From 34-65-8 sp963529855 (GTDB lineage: Bacteria > Pseudomonadota > Alphaproteobacteria > Sphingomonadales > Sphingomonadaceae), in contig CAURZK010000002.1 in assembly GCA_963529855.1 (NCBI GenBank), positions 496,001 through 560,000 of the forward strand: a stretch of DNA of 64,000 nt. Reading direction: 5' to 3'. A model generated the notes under the pieces. The model did not search any database, was not told where the DNA came from, and was given only the letters and a program-made list of their open reading frames with translations. The position numbers and the translations under genes were made by a program. Position 1 is the stretch's first letter. Every line of letters starts with the position of its first letter. Positions 38,396 through 46,679 of the stretch are shown here, one piece after another.

Positions 38396-39063
38396 GCGCG
38401 CTGGAACCAGCCACCCGCGACTGGCTCGAGGCGCACGGTTTCGCCGTGGGCGACGATGCCATCTGGCGCGAGGCGCTGACCCACGGCAGCACCGGCGACG
38501 CATTCAATTACAACCGCCTCGAATTCCTTGGCGACCGGGTGCTCGGCCTGTCTATCGCGGAATGGCTATACCAGCGCGGCAGCGATGACGAAGGCAAGCT
38601 GGCCCAGCGGCTGAATGCGCTGGTATCGAAAGGCGCCTGTGCCCGGGTGGCACGCGCGCTGGACGTGCAGGCGCACCTGCGCCTGGGCAAACAGGCCCGC
38701 GACGACGGCACGTCCGACAGCGACAACGTGCTGGGCGATGTCATGGAATCGCTGCTGGGCGCCCAATATCTCGAGGCGGGATTCGACAGTGCCAAGGCGT
38801 TGGTGCGCAAATTCTGGCACGAGGCGGTGGAAGGCCATGCCGGCCGGTCGAAACATCCCAAGAGCGCGCTGCAGGAATGGGCTGCTGGCAACCAGCGCGG
38901 AGCGCCAGCCTACGAATTGATCGAGCGATCCGGCCCGGACCACCGCGCCCGTTTCACCGTGCGCGTCAGCGTGCGCAAGGTGGGCGAAGCCGAGGCGACC
39001 GCATCGAGCAAACAGGAAGCCGAAACCGAAGCGGCGCGCATATTCATGGAACGATACGGATGA
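38392..39063 (+). CDS. rnc: Ribonuclease III
   Basis: 223 residues from GTG 38392, which overlaps the lepB stop by four bases and has GGAG upstream. The RNase III signature NRLEFLGDRVLG occupies residues 41-52, and the second catalytic acid cluster is in DNVLGDVMESLLGA. The C-terminal ~70 residues are a dsRNA-binding domain (KSALQEWAAGNQRGAP...ASSKQEAETEAARIF). It cuts double-stranded RNA, including rRNA precursors. Coupled to era by an ATGA overlap. Confidence 0.97.
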   Translation: MSALEPATRDWLEAHGFAVGDDAIWREALTHGSTGDAFNYNRLEFLGDRVLGLSIAEWLYQRGSDDEGKLAQRLNALVSKGACARVARALDVQAHLRLGKQARDDGTSDSDNVLGDVMESLLGAQYLEAGFDSAKALVRKFWHEAVEGHAGRSKHPKSALQEWAAGNQRGAPAYELIERSGPDHRARFTVRVSVRKVGEAEATASSKQEAETEAARIFMERYG

Positions 39064-39965
39064 ACGAAGACAACGAAACCAAATGCGGCCTTGTGGCCGT
39101 GATCGGGGCGCCCAACGCGGGCAAATCCACTCTGGTCAACCAGCTGGTCGGGCAGAAAGTCGCGATCACCAGTGCCAAGGCGCAGACCACCCGCGCGCGG
39201 ATGCTGGGCATTGCGCTGCACGGGCCTACCCAGATGATCCTGGTCGATACGCCGGGGATCTTCGCACCGCGCCGACGGCTCGATCGGGCGATGGTCAGCG
39301 CGGCCTGGGAAGGCGCGGAAGCAGCCGACGCCGTTCTGCTGATCGTCGATCCCGTCAAGCAGCGACGCCACGAACTGGAACCCCTGCTCGAAACGCTGGC
39401 CACACGGCCGGAACGCAAGATCCTGGTGCTGAACAAGGTCGACGTCGCCAAGAAAGAACCGCTGCTCGCGCTGGCGCAGGAACTGGGCGCGAAGGTTGCA
39501 TTCACCGAGGTATTCTTCGTGTCGGCGCTGACCGGCGACGGTGTGCCCGAACTGAAGGAAGCGCTCGCTGCATTGATGCCGGCGGGCGACTGGCACTATC
39601 CCGAAGATCAGGTGTCGGATGCAAGCGAACGTCTGCTCGCTGCAGAGGTGACCCGCGAACAACTCTACCGCCAGCTGCACGAAGAACTGCCTTACGACAG
39701 CGCCGTCCGACCCGAAAAGTATGTCGAGCGCAAGGATGGCAGTGTCGAGATTCACCAGCAGATCGTGGTGGCGCGCGACAACCAGCGTGCCATCGTGCTG
39801 GGCAAGGGTGGCAGCAAGATCAAGGCCATCGGTGAAGCCGCGCGCAAGGAATTGAGCGAAATGCTGGGGCAGAAGGTTCACCTGTTCCTGCATGTGAAAG
39901 TCAGCGAGAACTGGTCCGAAGACAGGGAAATCTTCGAGGAAATCGGGCTGGATTGGGTGCGGTAA
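39060..39965 (+). CDS. era: GTPase Era
   Basis: 301 residues. G1 GAPNAGKST (residues 16-24), switch region TSAKAQTTRARM, G3 DTPG, G4 NKVD and a C-terminal KH domain with GKGGSKIKAIGEAARKEL. Era binds 16S rRNA near its 3' end in small-subunit assembly. The start overlaps the rnc stop by four bases; the AraC-type gene follows after six bases. Confidence 0.97.
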   Translation: MNEDNETKCGLVAVIGAPNAGKSTLVNQLVGQKVAITSAKAQTTRARMLGIALHGPTQMILVDTPGIFAPRRRLDRAMVSAAWEGAEAADAVLLIVDPVKQRRHELEPLLETLATRPERKILVLNKVDVAKKEPLLALAQELGAKVAFTEVFFVSALTGDGVPELKEALAALMPAGDWHYPEDQVSDASERLLAAEVTREQLYRQLHEELPYDSAVRPEKYVERKDGSVEIHQQIVVARDNQRAIVLGKGGSKIKAIGEAARKELSEMLGQKVHLFLHVKVSENWSEDREIFEEIGLDWVR

Positions 39966-39971
39966 AATCGT

Positions 39972-40907
39972 ATGTCTGGGCGACTAATCGAAAGCGGCAG
40001 CCATGTGCCGGGCGTGGACCCGGCGGATTTCGGCCTGCCACATCTCACGGCGCTCAGGTACGAATTGCCGAGCGACGCGCTGGCCCCGTTCGTCGCCGAT
40101 TATCACGTGCTCGATTCGATCCGGGTTCCGGGCGAGCTGCCGTGCGAATACATGCTCCCCAACGGACCGGCTATCCGGATCATCCTGGCGGACCATCCCA
40201 TGGTGCTGATGGTCGGGAAAGAAGCCGGCGTGACGTTACCGCGCGCCTCGCTTTACGGCCCGATGAGCCGGGCGGCGGCGATGGAAGTCGGCACGGGCGG
40301 CGTGACCGTGGGGATCACGCTGACCGCGGCGGGCCTTGCGCGCCTTGGCCGGGTGGATGCACATGCCCTGCGCGACAGCGTGGTGCCCCTCGAAACGTTC
40401 GTCGCCGCAGATGCTGTCGAACGCCTCACCCGGCAACTGCTCGCAAGCGATCAGGGCCCGGCAGTGAAGGGAATTTTCGACGACGCCCTGCCGCAATGGT
40501 TTGCCCGGCCGCATCCCCACGAAGCCGAACTGATGCGCATCAGCGCATTGTTGGCCACGCCCGGGATCGCGACCGTTCAGGAGGCGCGCGAGCGGCTCGG
40601 GATACACCAGCGCAGGCTGGAACGCCTATCGCGACAATATTTCGGATTCAGTCCCAAGCTGCTGTTCCGGCGGGCAAGGCTCTTGCGCTCGATCGTGGCA
40701 CTGAAGCTGGCGGGGCCGCCATTCGACCTGTCGCTGATCGACCCGGATTATCACGACCATTCGCATTTCACGCGCGACGCACACAGGTTTCTGGGCATGG
40801 CGCCGATGCGGTTTTTGAAGCTGCCCAATCACTACATCGATGCCGCCCTGCGCGCCCGCGTCATCGTACGCGGCGCGGCCATGGCTGCGCTCGATACGGA
40901 CGATTAG
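39972..40907 (+). CDS. AraC-type helix-turn-helix transcriptional regulator
   Basis: 311 residues. The N-terminal ~190 residues show a cupin-like sensor of the type seen in AraC proteins with DUF6597-like ends (ALRYELPSDALAPFVADYHV, CEYMLPNGPAIRII). The C-terminal double HTH is visible as TVQEARERLGIHQRRLERLSRQYFGFSPK and the FTRDAHRFLGMAPMRF tail. Ligand and targets are unknown. It follows era by six bases and is probably cotranscribed, though a link to RNA processing is unlikely. Confidence 0.85.
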   Translation: MSGRLIESGSHVPGVDPADFGLPHLTALRYELPSDALAPFVADYHVLDSIRVPGELPCEYMLPNGPAIRIILADHPMVLMVGKEAGVTLPRASLYGPMSRAAAMEVGTGGVTVGITLTAAGLARLGRVDAHALRDSVVPLETFVAADAVERLTRQLLASDQGPAVKGIFDDALPQWFARPHPHEAELMRISALLATPGIATVQEARERLGIHQRRLERLSRQYFGFSPKLLFRRARLLRSIVALKLAGPPFDLSLIDPDYHDHSHFTRDAHRFLGMAPMRFLKLPNHYIDAALRARVIVRGAAMAALDTDD

Positions 40908-40951
40908 GGCCGGCAGCGAGGCCCTCCGTGCCGAATCGCGGACGGGAGAAC

Positions 40952-41134
40952 TTACCGCTTCTTCGCGAGTTCGATCCCGTTCTTCTTGGCGAAATCCTTG
41001 GTCGATTCCTCGCTGCGGCCGATCGCCTTGGCGATTTCCCTAAGACCTTTGCCCTTGCCGGCCAGCATCCGCAGTTGCCCGGCCTCGTCGGATTTCCACG
41101 GCTGCTTGTGCCGCTCAAAAAATTCCTTTGCCAT
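40952..41134 (-). CDS. Small HTH-like basic protein downstream of topA
   Basis: 60 residues, about a quarter Lys/Arg. WKSDEAGQLRMLAGKGKGLR and EIAKAIGRSEESTKDFAKKN look like a compact tri-helical or Myb/GcrA-like DNA-binding unit in which IAKAIGRSEES would form the helix-turn-helix. Not a family I can name. The start overlaps the topA stop by one base (TGATG), so it should be translated by reinitiation after topA and may act with it on DNA. Confidence 0.8.
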   Translation of the reverse strand: MAKEFFERHKQPWKSDEAGQLRMLAGKGKGLREIAKAIGRSEESTKDFAKKNGIELAKKR

Positions 41135-43737
41135 CAGCTTGCTTTCTTCTTCGGGGCGGCCGCCTTCTTGGCGGCGGTCTTCTTGGCCGGAGCCTTCTTT
41201 GCTGCGGCTTTCTTGACCGGTGCTTTCTTGGCCGGCGCTTTCTTGCGGCCTTTCTTGGCGGGCGGGCCCTTGGCAGCGCGCGCATCGATCAATTCGATCG
41301 CCTGGGCTTCGGTCACGTCTTCCGGCTTCACGTCCCGCGGCAGGGTTGCGTTGGTCGTGCCGTCGGTGACGTAGGGGCCATAACGGCCAGGCATGACCTT
41401 CATTTCCCCGCCGCTGGTCGGGTGGACGCCGAGCGCCTTGATCGGCTCCGCCTTGCCGCGCGTGCCGCCCTTGCGGTTCGCGGCTTCGGCCAGCAGAGTG
41501 ACCGCCGCATTCATGCCAACTTCGAACACCTCGCGGGTATTGGTGAGCTTGGCGTACTTGCCATCATGCCGCAGGTACGGGCCGTAACGCCCGATATTCG
41601 CCTCGATTTCCAGCGCGGTTTCGGGGTGCGCACCAACAATGCGGGGCAGGTCGAGCAGCTTGACGGCCCAGTCCAGATCGAAGTCGTCGAGGTCCTTGGG
41701 GATGCTCGCCCGCTTCGCTTCCTTGCCCTCGCCCATCTCGATGTAGGGTCCGAACCGGCCGGTCTTGCGGGAAATGTCCTGCCCGGTTTCGGGGTGCTGA
41801 CCGATCACGCCATCCTCGCCGCCGCCGTCAGCCTCGCCGCCGGGCTGCGCGAAGCGGCGCGTGTACTTGCACTCAGGGTAATTGGCGCAGGCGACGAAGG
41901 CCCCATACTTGCCGCCGCGCAGGGCCAGGCGGCCGCCTTCGCGCCCTTCCGCCTCGCACATCGGGCAGCGGCGCGGGTCGGTGCCGTCCTCGGTCGGCGG
42001 GAACAGGTAGTCGGAGAGGAACGCGTCGAGCGCCTCGGTCACTTCCGACGGCTTGCGCTCCATGACCTCCTCGGTCTTGGGTTTGAAATCGCGCCAGAAC
42101 GCGGCGAGCAGCTGCTTCCAGTCCTCGCGCCCGTCCGAAACCGTGTCGAGTTCGTCCTCCATTCCGGCGGTGAAATCGAACGCCACGTAGCGATCGAAAA
42201 ACCGTTCAAGAAACGCCGTCAGCAACCGGCCCGATTCCTCTGCGAAGAAACGGTTTTTCTCCATCCGCACGTAAGCGCGATCCCGCAGGGTCTGGATGGT
42301 CGAGGCATAGGTCGACGGGCGGCCAATACCGAGTTCTTCCAGCCGCTTGACGAGGCTGGCTTCCGAAAAGCGCGGCGGCGGCTGGGTGAAGTGCTGGTTT
42401 GCGGCAACGCCCTTCTTTGCCGTGCTGTCACCCTTGCGCAGCAGCGGCAGCAGGCCTCCCTCGTCATCGTCCGCGTTTTGTGGGCGGTCGTCGAAACCTT
42501 CCTGATAAACCGCCAGGAAGCCCGGGAATTTCACCACCTGGCCGGTTGCGCGCAGTTCGTGCTGACCTGTTGCGTCGCGCAGGGTAATACTCGTTCGCTC
42601 GAGGCTGGCGGCGGCCATCTGGCTTGCCATCGCGCGCTTGAAGATCAGCTCGTACAGCCGTCCTTCGTCGCCCGATCCCACCTTGTCGCGGGTGAAATCG
42701 GTCGGGCGGATCGCCTCGTGCGCTTCCTGCGCGTTCTTGGCCTTGGTTTGATAGATGCGCGGCTTTTCGGGGAGGAAATTGGCATCGTAGCGCTCCGCCA
42801 CCGCCTTACGGCATGCCGAAATCGCGCTGCCATCCATCTGCACGCCGTCGGTTCGCATGTAAGTGATCGCGCCCGCTTCATACAGCGATTGCGCCAGCCG
42901 CATGGTATGGCTGGCCGAGAAGCCGAGCTTGCGCGCCGCTTCCTGTTGCAGCGTCGAGGTGGTGAAGGGAGGCGCAGGGTTGCGGGCGAAGGGCTTGGTC
43001 TCGACCTCCTCGACCGTGAACCGCCCCGCTTCGACCGCCGCCTTGGCAGCGAGCGCGCTGCCTTCGTTGCCGAGCGTCAGCTTGTCTAGCTTCTTGCCTT
43101 CGAACTTGACCAGCCGGGCGTCGAACTCGGTCCCGTCATGCTCCAGCCTGGCAACGACCGACCAGTATTCGTCTGCCCGGAACGCCTCGATCTCGCGCTC
43201 GCGGTCGACGATCAGGCGCAGCGCGACCGATTGCACGCGACCCGCGCTCTTGGCCCCGGGCAGACGCCGCCACAGCACCGGCGACAAGGTGAAGCCATAG
43301 AGATAATCGAGCGCGCGGCGCGCGAGATAGGCGTCGATCAGCGGCTGGTCGAGCTCGCGCGGGCGAGCCATCGCCTCGGTCACGGCGGGCTTGGTGATCG
43401 CGTTGAAGGTGACCCGGTCGACCTTTGCAGGCAGCGCCTTGCGCTTGGCCAGCAGCTCGCGCACGTGCCAGGAAATCGCCTCACCCTCGCGGTCAGGGTC
43501 GGTGGCGAGGACGAGTCGGTCGGCCTTCTTCGCCGCGTCGGCGATTTCCTTGAAGCGGCTCTGCTTGTCGCGATAGAGCTCCCAGTCCATCGCGAAATCC
43601 TCGTCGGGGCGCACGCTGCCATCCTTCGGCGGCAGGTCGCGGACGTGGCCGTAGCTGGCGAGAACCTTGAAGTCCTTGCCGAGGTATTTCTCGATGGTCT
43701 TTGCCTTGGCCGGCGATTCTACGATGACAAGTTGCAT
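41134..43737 (-). CDS. topA: DNA topoisomerase I
   Basis: 867 residues. TOPRIM domain from residue 1 (VIVESPAKAKTIEKYLG, TDPDREGEAISWH), active-site tyrosine near residue 293 in TYMRTDG, and at least one intact zinc ribbon in the C-terminal part (CPMCEAEG...CANYPECKYTRRF), followed by degenerate topoisomerase C-repeat modules (GRFGPYIEMGEG, GRYGPYLRHDGKYA, GRYGPYVTDG). It relaxes negative supercoils. The end is an unusual Lys/Ala tail of repeated KKAPAKK units, histone H1-like. A palindrome lies 22 bases before the start. Confidence 0.97.
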   Translation of the reverse strand: MQLVIVESPAKAKTIEKYLGKDFKVLASYGHVRDLPPKDGSVRPDEDFAMDWELYRDKQSRFKEIADAAKKADRLVLATDPDREGEAISWHVRELLAKRKALPAKVDRVTFNAITKPAVTEAMARPRELDQPLIDAYLARRALDYLYGFTLSPVLWRRLPGAKSAGRVQSVALRLIVDREREIEAFRADEYWSVVARLEHDGTEFDARLVKFEGKKLDKLTLGNEGSALAAKAAVEAGRFTVEEVETKPFARNPAPPFTTSTLQQEAARKLGFSASHTMRLAQSLYEAGAITYMRTDGVQMDGSAISACRKAVAERYDANFLPEKPRIYQTKAKNAQEAHEAIRPTDFTRDKVGSGDEGRLYELIFKRAMASQMAAASLERTSITLRDATGQHELRATGQVVKFPGFLAVYQEGFDDRPQNADDDEGGLLPLLRKGDSTAKKGVAANQHFTQPPPRFSEASLVKRLEELGIGRPSTYASTIQTLRDRAYVRMEKNRFFAEESGRLLTAFLERFFDRYVAFDFTAGMEDELDTVSDGREDWKQLLAAFWRDFKPKTEEVMERKPSEVTEALDAFLSDYLFPPTEDGTDPRRCPMCEAEGREGGRLALRGGKYGAFVACANYPECKYTRRFAQPGGEADGGGEDGVIGQHPETGQDISRKTGRFGPYIEMGEGKEAKRASIPKDLDDFDLDWAVKLLDLPRIVGAHPETALEIEANIGRYGPYLRHDGKYAKLTNTREVFEVGMNAAVTLLAEAANRKGGTRGKAEPIKALGVHPTSGGEMKVMPGRYGPYVTDGTTNATLPRDVKPEDVTEAQAIELIDARAAKGPPAKKGRKKAPAKKAPVKKAAAKKAPAKKTAAKKAAAPKKKAS

Positions 43738-43758
43738 GTGAGTTTCGGTCAGTCCCTA

Positions 43759-43776
43759 CGCGTATACGTGTACGCG
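43759..43776. promoter_or_regulatory. 18-bp near-palindrome upstream of topA
   Basis: CGCGTATAC followed by GTGTACGCG: eight of nine pairs match. Its edge is 22 bases before the topA ATG, a position suited to an operator or a leader hairpin. Alternating purine-pyrimidine content is high. No regulator is identified. Confidence 0.5.
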
Positions 43777-43845
43777 CGAGGGTGGCTGGGGTGGAAAGCG
43801 AAGGTCAAGCCCCAAACCGGGCACCGCGTCATCCCACCCGATCTC

Positions 43846-43968
43846 GTCACCCCGGCCCGAACCGGGCCCAATTGGTCTTTGACGCGGGGCACAAGGCTTC
43901 ACCCGACCTCAATTCAAGTATGGCCTAAAACAAGTGCGGGCCCTGGCTCAAGGCCGGGGAGACGACTT
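43846..43968. repeat. Two inverted REP-like intergenic elements
   Basis: A plus-orientation element GTCACCCCGGCCCGAACCGG (about 43846-43866) and a minus-orientation relative (about 43938-43968, read as GTCTCCCCGGCCTTGAGCCA on the minus strand) face each other. Each can form a CCCGG-loop-CCGGG hairpin. They look like the dispersed CCCCGG-TTGA-CCGGGG intergenic repeats of sphingomonads. The 238-base gap 43738-43975 between topA and dprA is otherwise empty of genes. Confidence 0.6.
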
Positions 43969-43975
43969 GTCGGGA

Positions 43976-45082
43976 TTATTGGCAAAGGCTGACCCTGCCC
44001 CCGGCATGCCGCTCCAACCGGCCACCAAGCTCCAGCTCCAGCAAAGCCATCTGCACCGCCGCTGCCCCCGCGCCCGACTGCCGGATCAGTTCGTCCACCG
44101 CCACCGGCGCGCTGGTGAGCAGCCCCGCGATGTCGGCGGGTTCGGCGTCGGCGAAGTCTTCGCCCGCGTCCCAGCCCGGTGGCAGCGGTTCACGGAAAGT
44201 CGAGCGGGGGATGCCGTCGAAGCCGCTCAGCAGTTCGACCACGTCCTCGGGCGACTGGACCAGCACTGCGCCTTCGCGGATCAGGTGGTTGCAGCCCTGG
44301 CTGCGCGCGTCGAGCGGGCTGCCGGGTATCGCCATGACCTCGCGCCCCGCCTCCGCCGCCAGCCGCGCGGTGATCAGCGAGCCTGATTTGGGCGCCGCCT
44401 CCACAACCAGCGTCCCTGCTGCCAGGCCAGCGATAATGCGATTACGGCTGGGGAAATGGCTGCCGCGTGGCTCGGTCCCCGGCGGCTGTTCGGCCAGGAG
44501 CAGACCCTCCGCCGCAATCCGCCCCTGCAACGCGCCATGCTGCAGCGGATAGGCGATGTCGATCCCGCTCGCGATCACACCGATGGTCGCCGGAAGCGCC
44601 CCCTCGTGCGCCGCCCCGTCAATGCCGCGCGCAAGGCCAGAGACGACTGAAAACCCCGCCTCCGCCAAAGCGCTGGCGAAATCGCGCGCCAGTTTCACCG
44701 CCGCCGCGCTCGCGTTACGCGCGCCGACCATCGCCACGCACGGTCGCGTGGCCAGCGACAGGTCGCCGCGAAAGGTCAGGATAGGCGGCGCGCTGTCCAG
44801 CTCGCGCAGCAGTGCGGGATAGCCGGGCTGATCGTGGAACAGATAGCGGGCGCCAGCGGATCGAACGGCGGCAACCTCCGCCTCCACCCGCTCGGCCGCG
44901 ACCGGACTATAGCTGCGCCCCCCGCGCCGGACGAGATCGGGCAGCGCCTCGACCGCCGCCCGCGCATTGCCGAACCGCTGCAGCAGGTGGGCATAGGTGA
45001 TCGGCCCGACGTTGGGCGACCGCAACAGGCGGATGCGTGCGAAAGCCTCGTCCTGCGAGAGCGCCGGATCGGCCTCGCTCAT
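43976..45082 (-). CDS. dprA: DNA-processing protein DprA
   Basis: 368 residues from ATG 45082. An N-terminal SAM/HhH-like part (RIRLLRSPNVGPITYAHLLQRFG) is followed by the Rossmann fold: MVGARNAS, VSGLARGIDGAAHEGAL, FPSRNRIIAGL and SGSLITARLAAEAGREV. The last ~60 residues form the winged-helix DML1-like domain. It loads RecA on incoming single-stranded DNA in transformation. No competence operon is in the window. The start overlaps the plsY stop by four bases. Confidence 0.95.
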   Translation of the reverse strand: MSEADPALSQDEAFARIRLLRSPNVGPITYAHLLQRFGNARAAVEALPDLVRRGGRSYSPVAAERVEAEVAAVRSAGARYLFHDQPGYPALLRELDSAPPILTFRGDLSLATRPCVAMVGARNASAAAVKLARDFASALAEAGFSVVSGLARGIDGAAHEGALPATIGVIASGIDIAYPLQHGALQGRIAAEGLLLAEQPPGTEPRGSHFPSRNRIIAGLAAGTLVVEAAPKSGSLITARLAAEAGREVMAIPGSPLDARSQGCNHLIREGAVLVQSPEDVVELLSGFDGIPRSTFREPLPPGWDAGEDFADAEPADIAGLLTSAPVAVDELIRQSGAGAAAVQMALLELELGGRLERHAGGRVSLCQ

Positions 45083-45669
45083 CCCTTGCGGCCGACCTTG
45101 GGCTCCGTGCCCGCCAGCAATCGCCGGATATTCTCGCGATGGAGGAACACGATCAGCAGGGCGATCACCGTCGTTTCCACCCCGAAGCGGGGCAGCACCA
45201 CCCAGGCAGCAACTGCAGCGGCGATCACCGCGCTCATCCCGGCGAGCGAGCTGATCCGCGTGAGCGCCAGAACCCCCAGCCACACCAGCGCGTAGGCGAG
45301 GCCGATCGGCCAGCCCAGCCCGAAGCTGACCCCGGCATTGGTCGCCACGCCCTTCCCGCCCTTGAACCGCAGCCACACCGGGAAGCAATGCCCGACCACT
45401 GCCGCGATCGCCGTCAGGCCGACCCAATCGGGAAACCAGCGCCACGCCAGCAGGACCGGAACCAGCCCCTTGGCCAGATCGAGCAACAGGGTGCCCGCCG
45501 CCAGCCACTTGTTGCCGGTGCGCAGCACGTTGGTCGCGCCGATATTGCCGCTGCCGATTGCGCGGACGTCGCCCAGCCCCGCCATCCGCGTCAGCAGCAG
45601 ACCGAACGGGACCGAGCCGAACGCATAGCCGAGCAGAGCGGCCAGCAGCGCGTCGGTCGTCAATTCCAT
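45079..45669 (-). CDS. plsY: Acyl-phosphate:glycerol-3-phosphate acyltransferase
   Basis: 196 residues with about five membrane spans. The three PlsY motifs are visible: GSVPFGLLLTR, GSGNIGATNVLRTGNK and the FKGGKGVATNAGV loop with the HCFPVWLRF segment. It acylates glycerol-3-phosphate at position 1 using acyl-phosphate, starting phospholipid synthesis. Overlaps dprA by four bases, a pairing common in alphaproteobacteria. Divergent from murI. Confidence 0.96.
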   Translation of the reverse strand: MELTTDALLAALLGYAFGSVPFGLLLTRMAGLGDVRAIGSGNIGATNVLRTGNKWLAAGTLLLDLAKGLVPVLLAWRWFPDWVGLTAIAAVVGHCFPVWLRFKGGKGVATNAGVSFGLGWPIGLAYALVWLGVLALTRISSLAGMSAVIAAAVAAWVVLPRFGVETTVIALLIVFLHRENIRRLLAGTEPKVGRKG

Positions 45670-45735
45670 GTGATGCCACCCTTCCGTTTTCAGGCCGCAT
45701 CATAGGCCGCTGGGCCGTGCGGGCCATGGAAAAAT

Positions 45736-46578
45736 ATGGAGAACCCGCCGTTCCGGCGCTATCGCCCGCCCATGCCCGAAACGCCTGAGCCGACCGCCCC
45801 GATCCTGTTGTTCGATTCGGGCGTTGGCGGGCTGTCCGTACTGGCACAGCTGCGCCGCCTCTTGCCGCAGGCGCCGGTGATCTATGCCGCGGATATGGCG
45901 GGCCTGCCTTATGGCTCCAAGAGCGAGGCGCAGATTGCTGCCCGCGTCGCCGGGCTGCTGGGGCGGATGAGTGAACGGTTCCGCCCGCGCCTCGCCTGCA
46001 TCGCCTGCAACACGGCCAGCACCATCGCACTGGGCATGGTGCGCGAGGTGCTGGAAATCCCGATCGTGGGCACCGTCCCTGCGATCAAGCCCGCCGCCGC
46101 GTTGACCCGCAGCGGCGTGATCGGCCTGCTTGGCACCGAAGCGACGGTGCGCCAGGCCTATGTCGACAAGCTGGAGGCAGAGTTCGGCAATGGCCACGTG
46201 CTGGTGCGCCATGCCGCGCCGGGCCTGGTCGCGGCGGCCGAGGCGAAATTGCGCGGCGAAATGCTCGAGGCGGACACCATCCGCTCCGCACTCGCGGGAT
46301 TGCGCACCCACCCTCGCGCGGCCGACCTCGATACGCTGGTGCTGGCGTGCACCCATTTCCCGTTGCTGCGCGAGGAACTGGCGGCAGAACTGGGCGACGG
46401 CGTCAGGTTGATCGACGGTGCCGAGGGCATCGCCCGCCGCATTGCCAGCCTGACAGAGGGACAGACATTTGCGCGGGCCGCCCCCGACCTGGCGGTGACA
46501 ACCGGGCCGCTCGACGACTTCGCCCGGTTGGCACCGGCGCTTGCCGCACAGGGGATCGAGCGGATGGAAAAGTTCTAG
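45736..46578 (+). CDS. murI: Glutamate racemase
   Basis: 280 residues from ATG 45736; GGAAAA is just upstream. ATG 45772 would give 268 residues but has no ribosome-binding site. Both catalytic cysteines are present: C91 in ACNTAS and C205 in LACTHFPLL. The DSGVGGLSVL and YAADMAGLPYGSK motifs are typical. It makes D-glutamate for peptidoglycan. The 101 bases to hemA hold no evident terminator. Confidence 0.95.
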   Translation: MENPPFRRYRPPMPETPEPTAPILLFDSGVGGLSVLAQLRRLLPQAPVIYAADMAGLPYGSKSEAQIAARVAGLLGRMSERFRPRLACIACNTASTIALGMVREVLEIPIVGTVPAIKPAAALTRSGVIGLLGTEATVRQAYVDKLEAEFGNGHVLVRHAAPGLVAAAEAKLRGEMLEADTIRSALAGLRTHPRAADLDTLVLACTHFPLLREELAAELGDGVRLIDGAEGIARRIASLTEGQTFARAAPDLAVTTGPLDDFARLAPALAAQGIERMEKF

Positions 46579-46679
46579 CTGCGAACGGTTCTCAAACATC
46601 GCGGTGGAAATAAAGGCGCGGAGCCACTATTGCCCGGCCCGAGACAGCCGCTGACGGGCGGCGCGATTGCAGGCACGCG

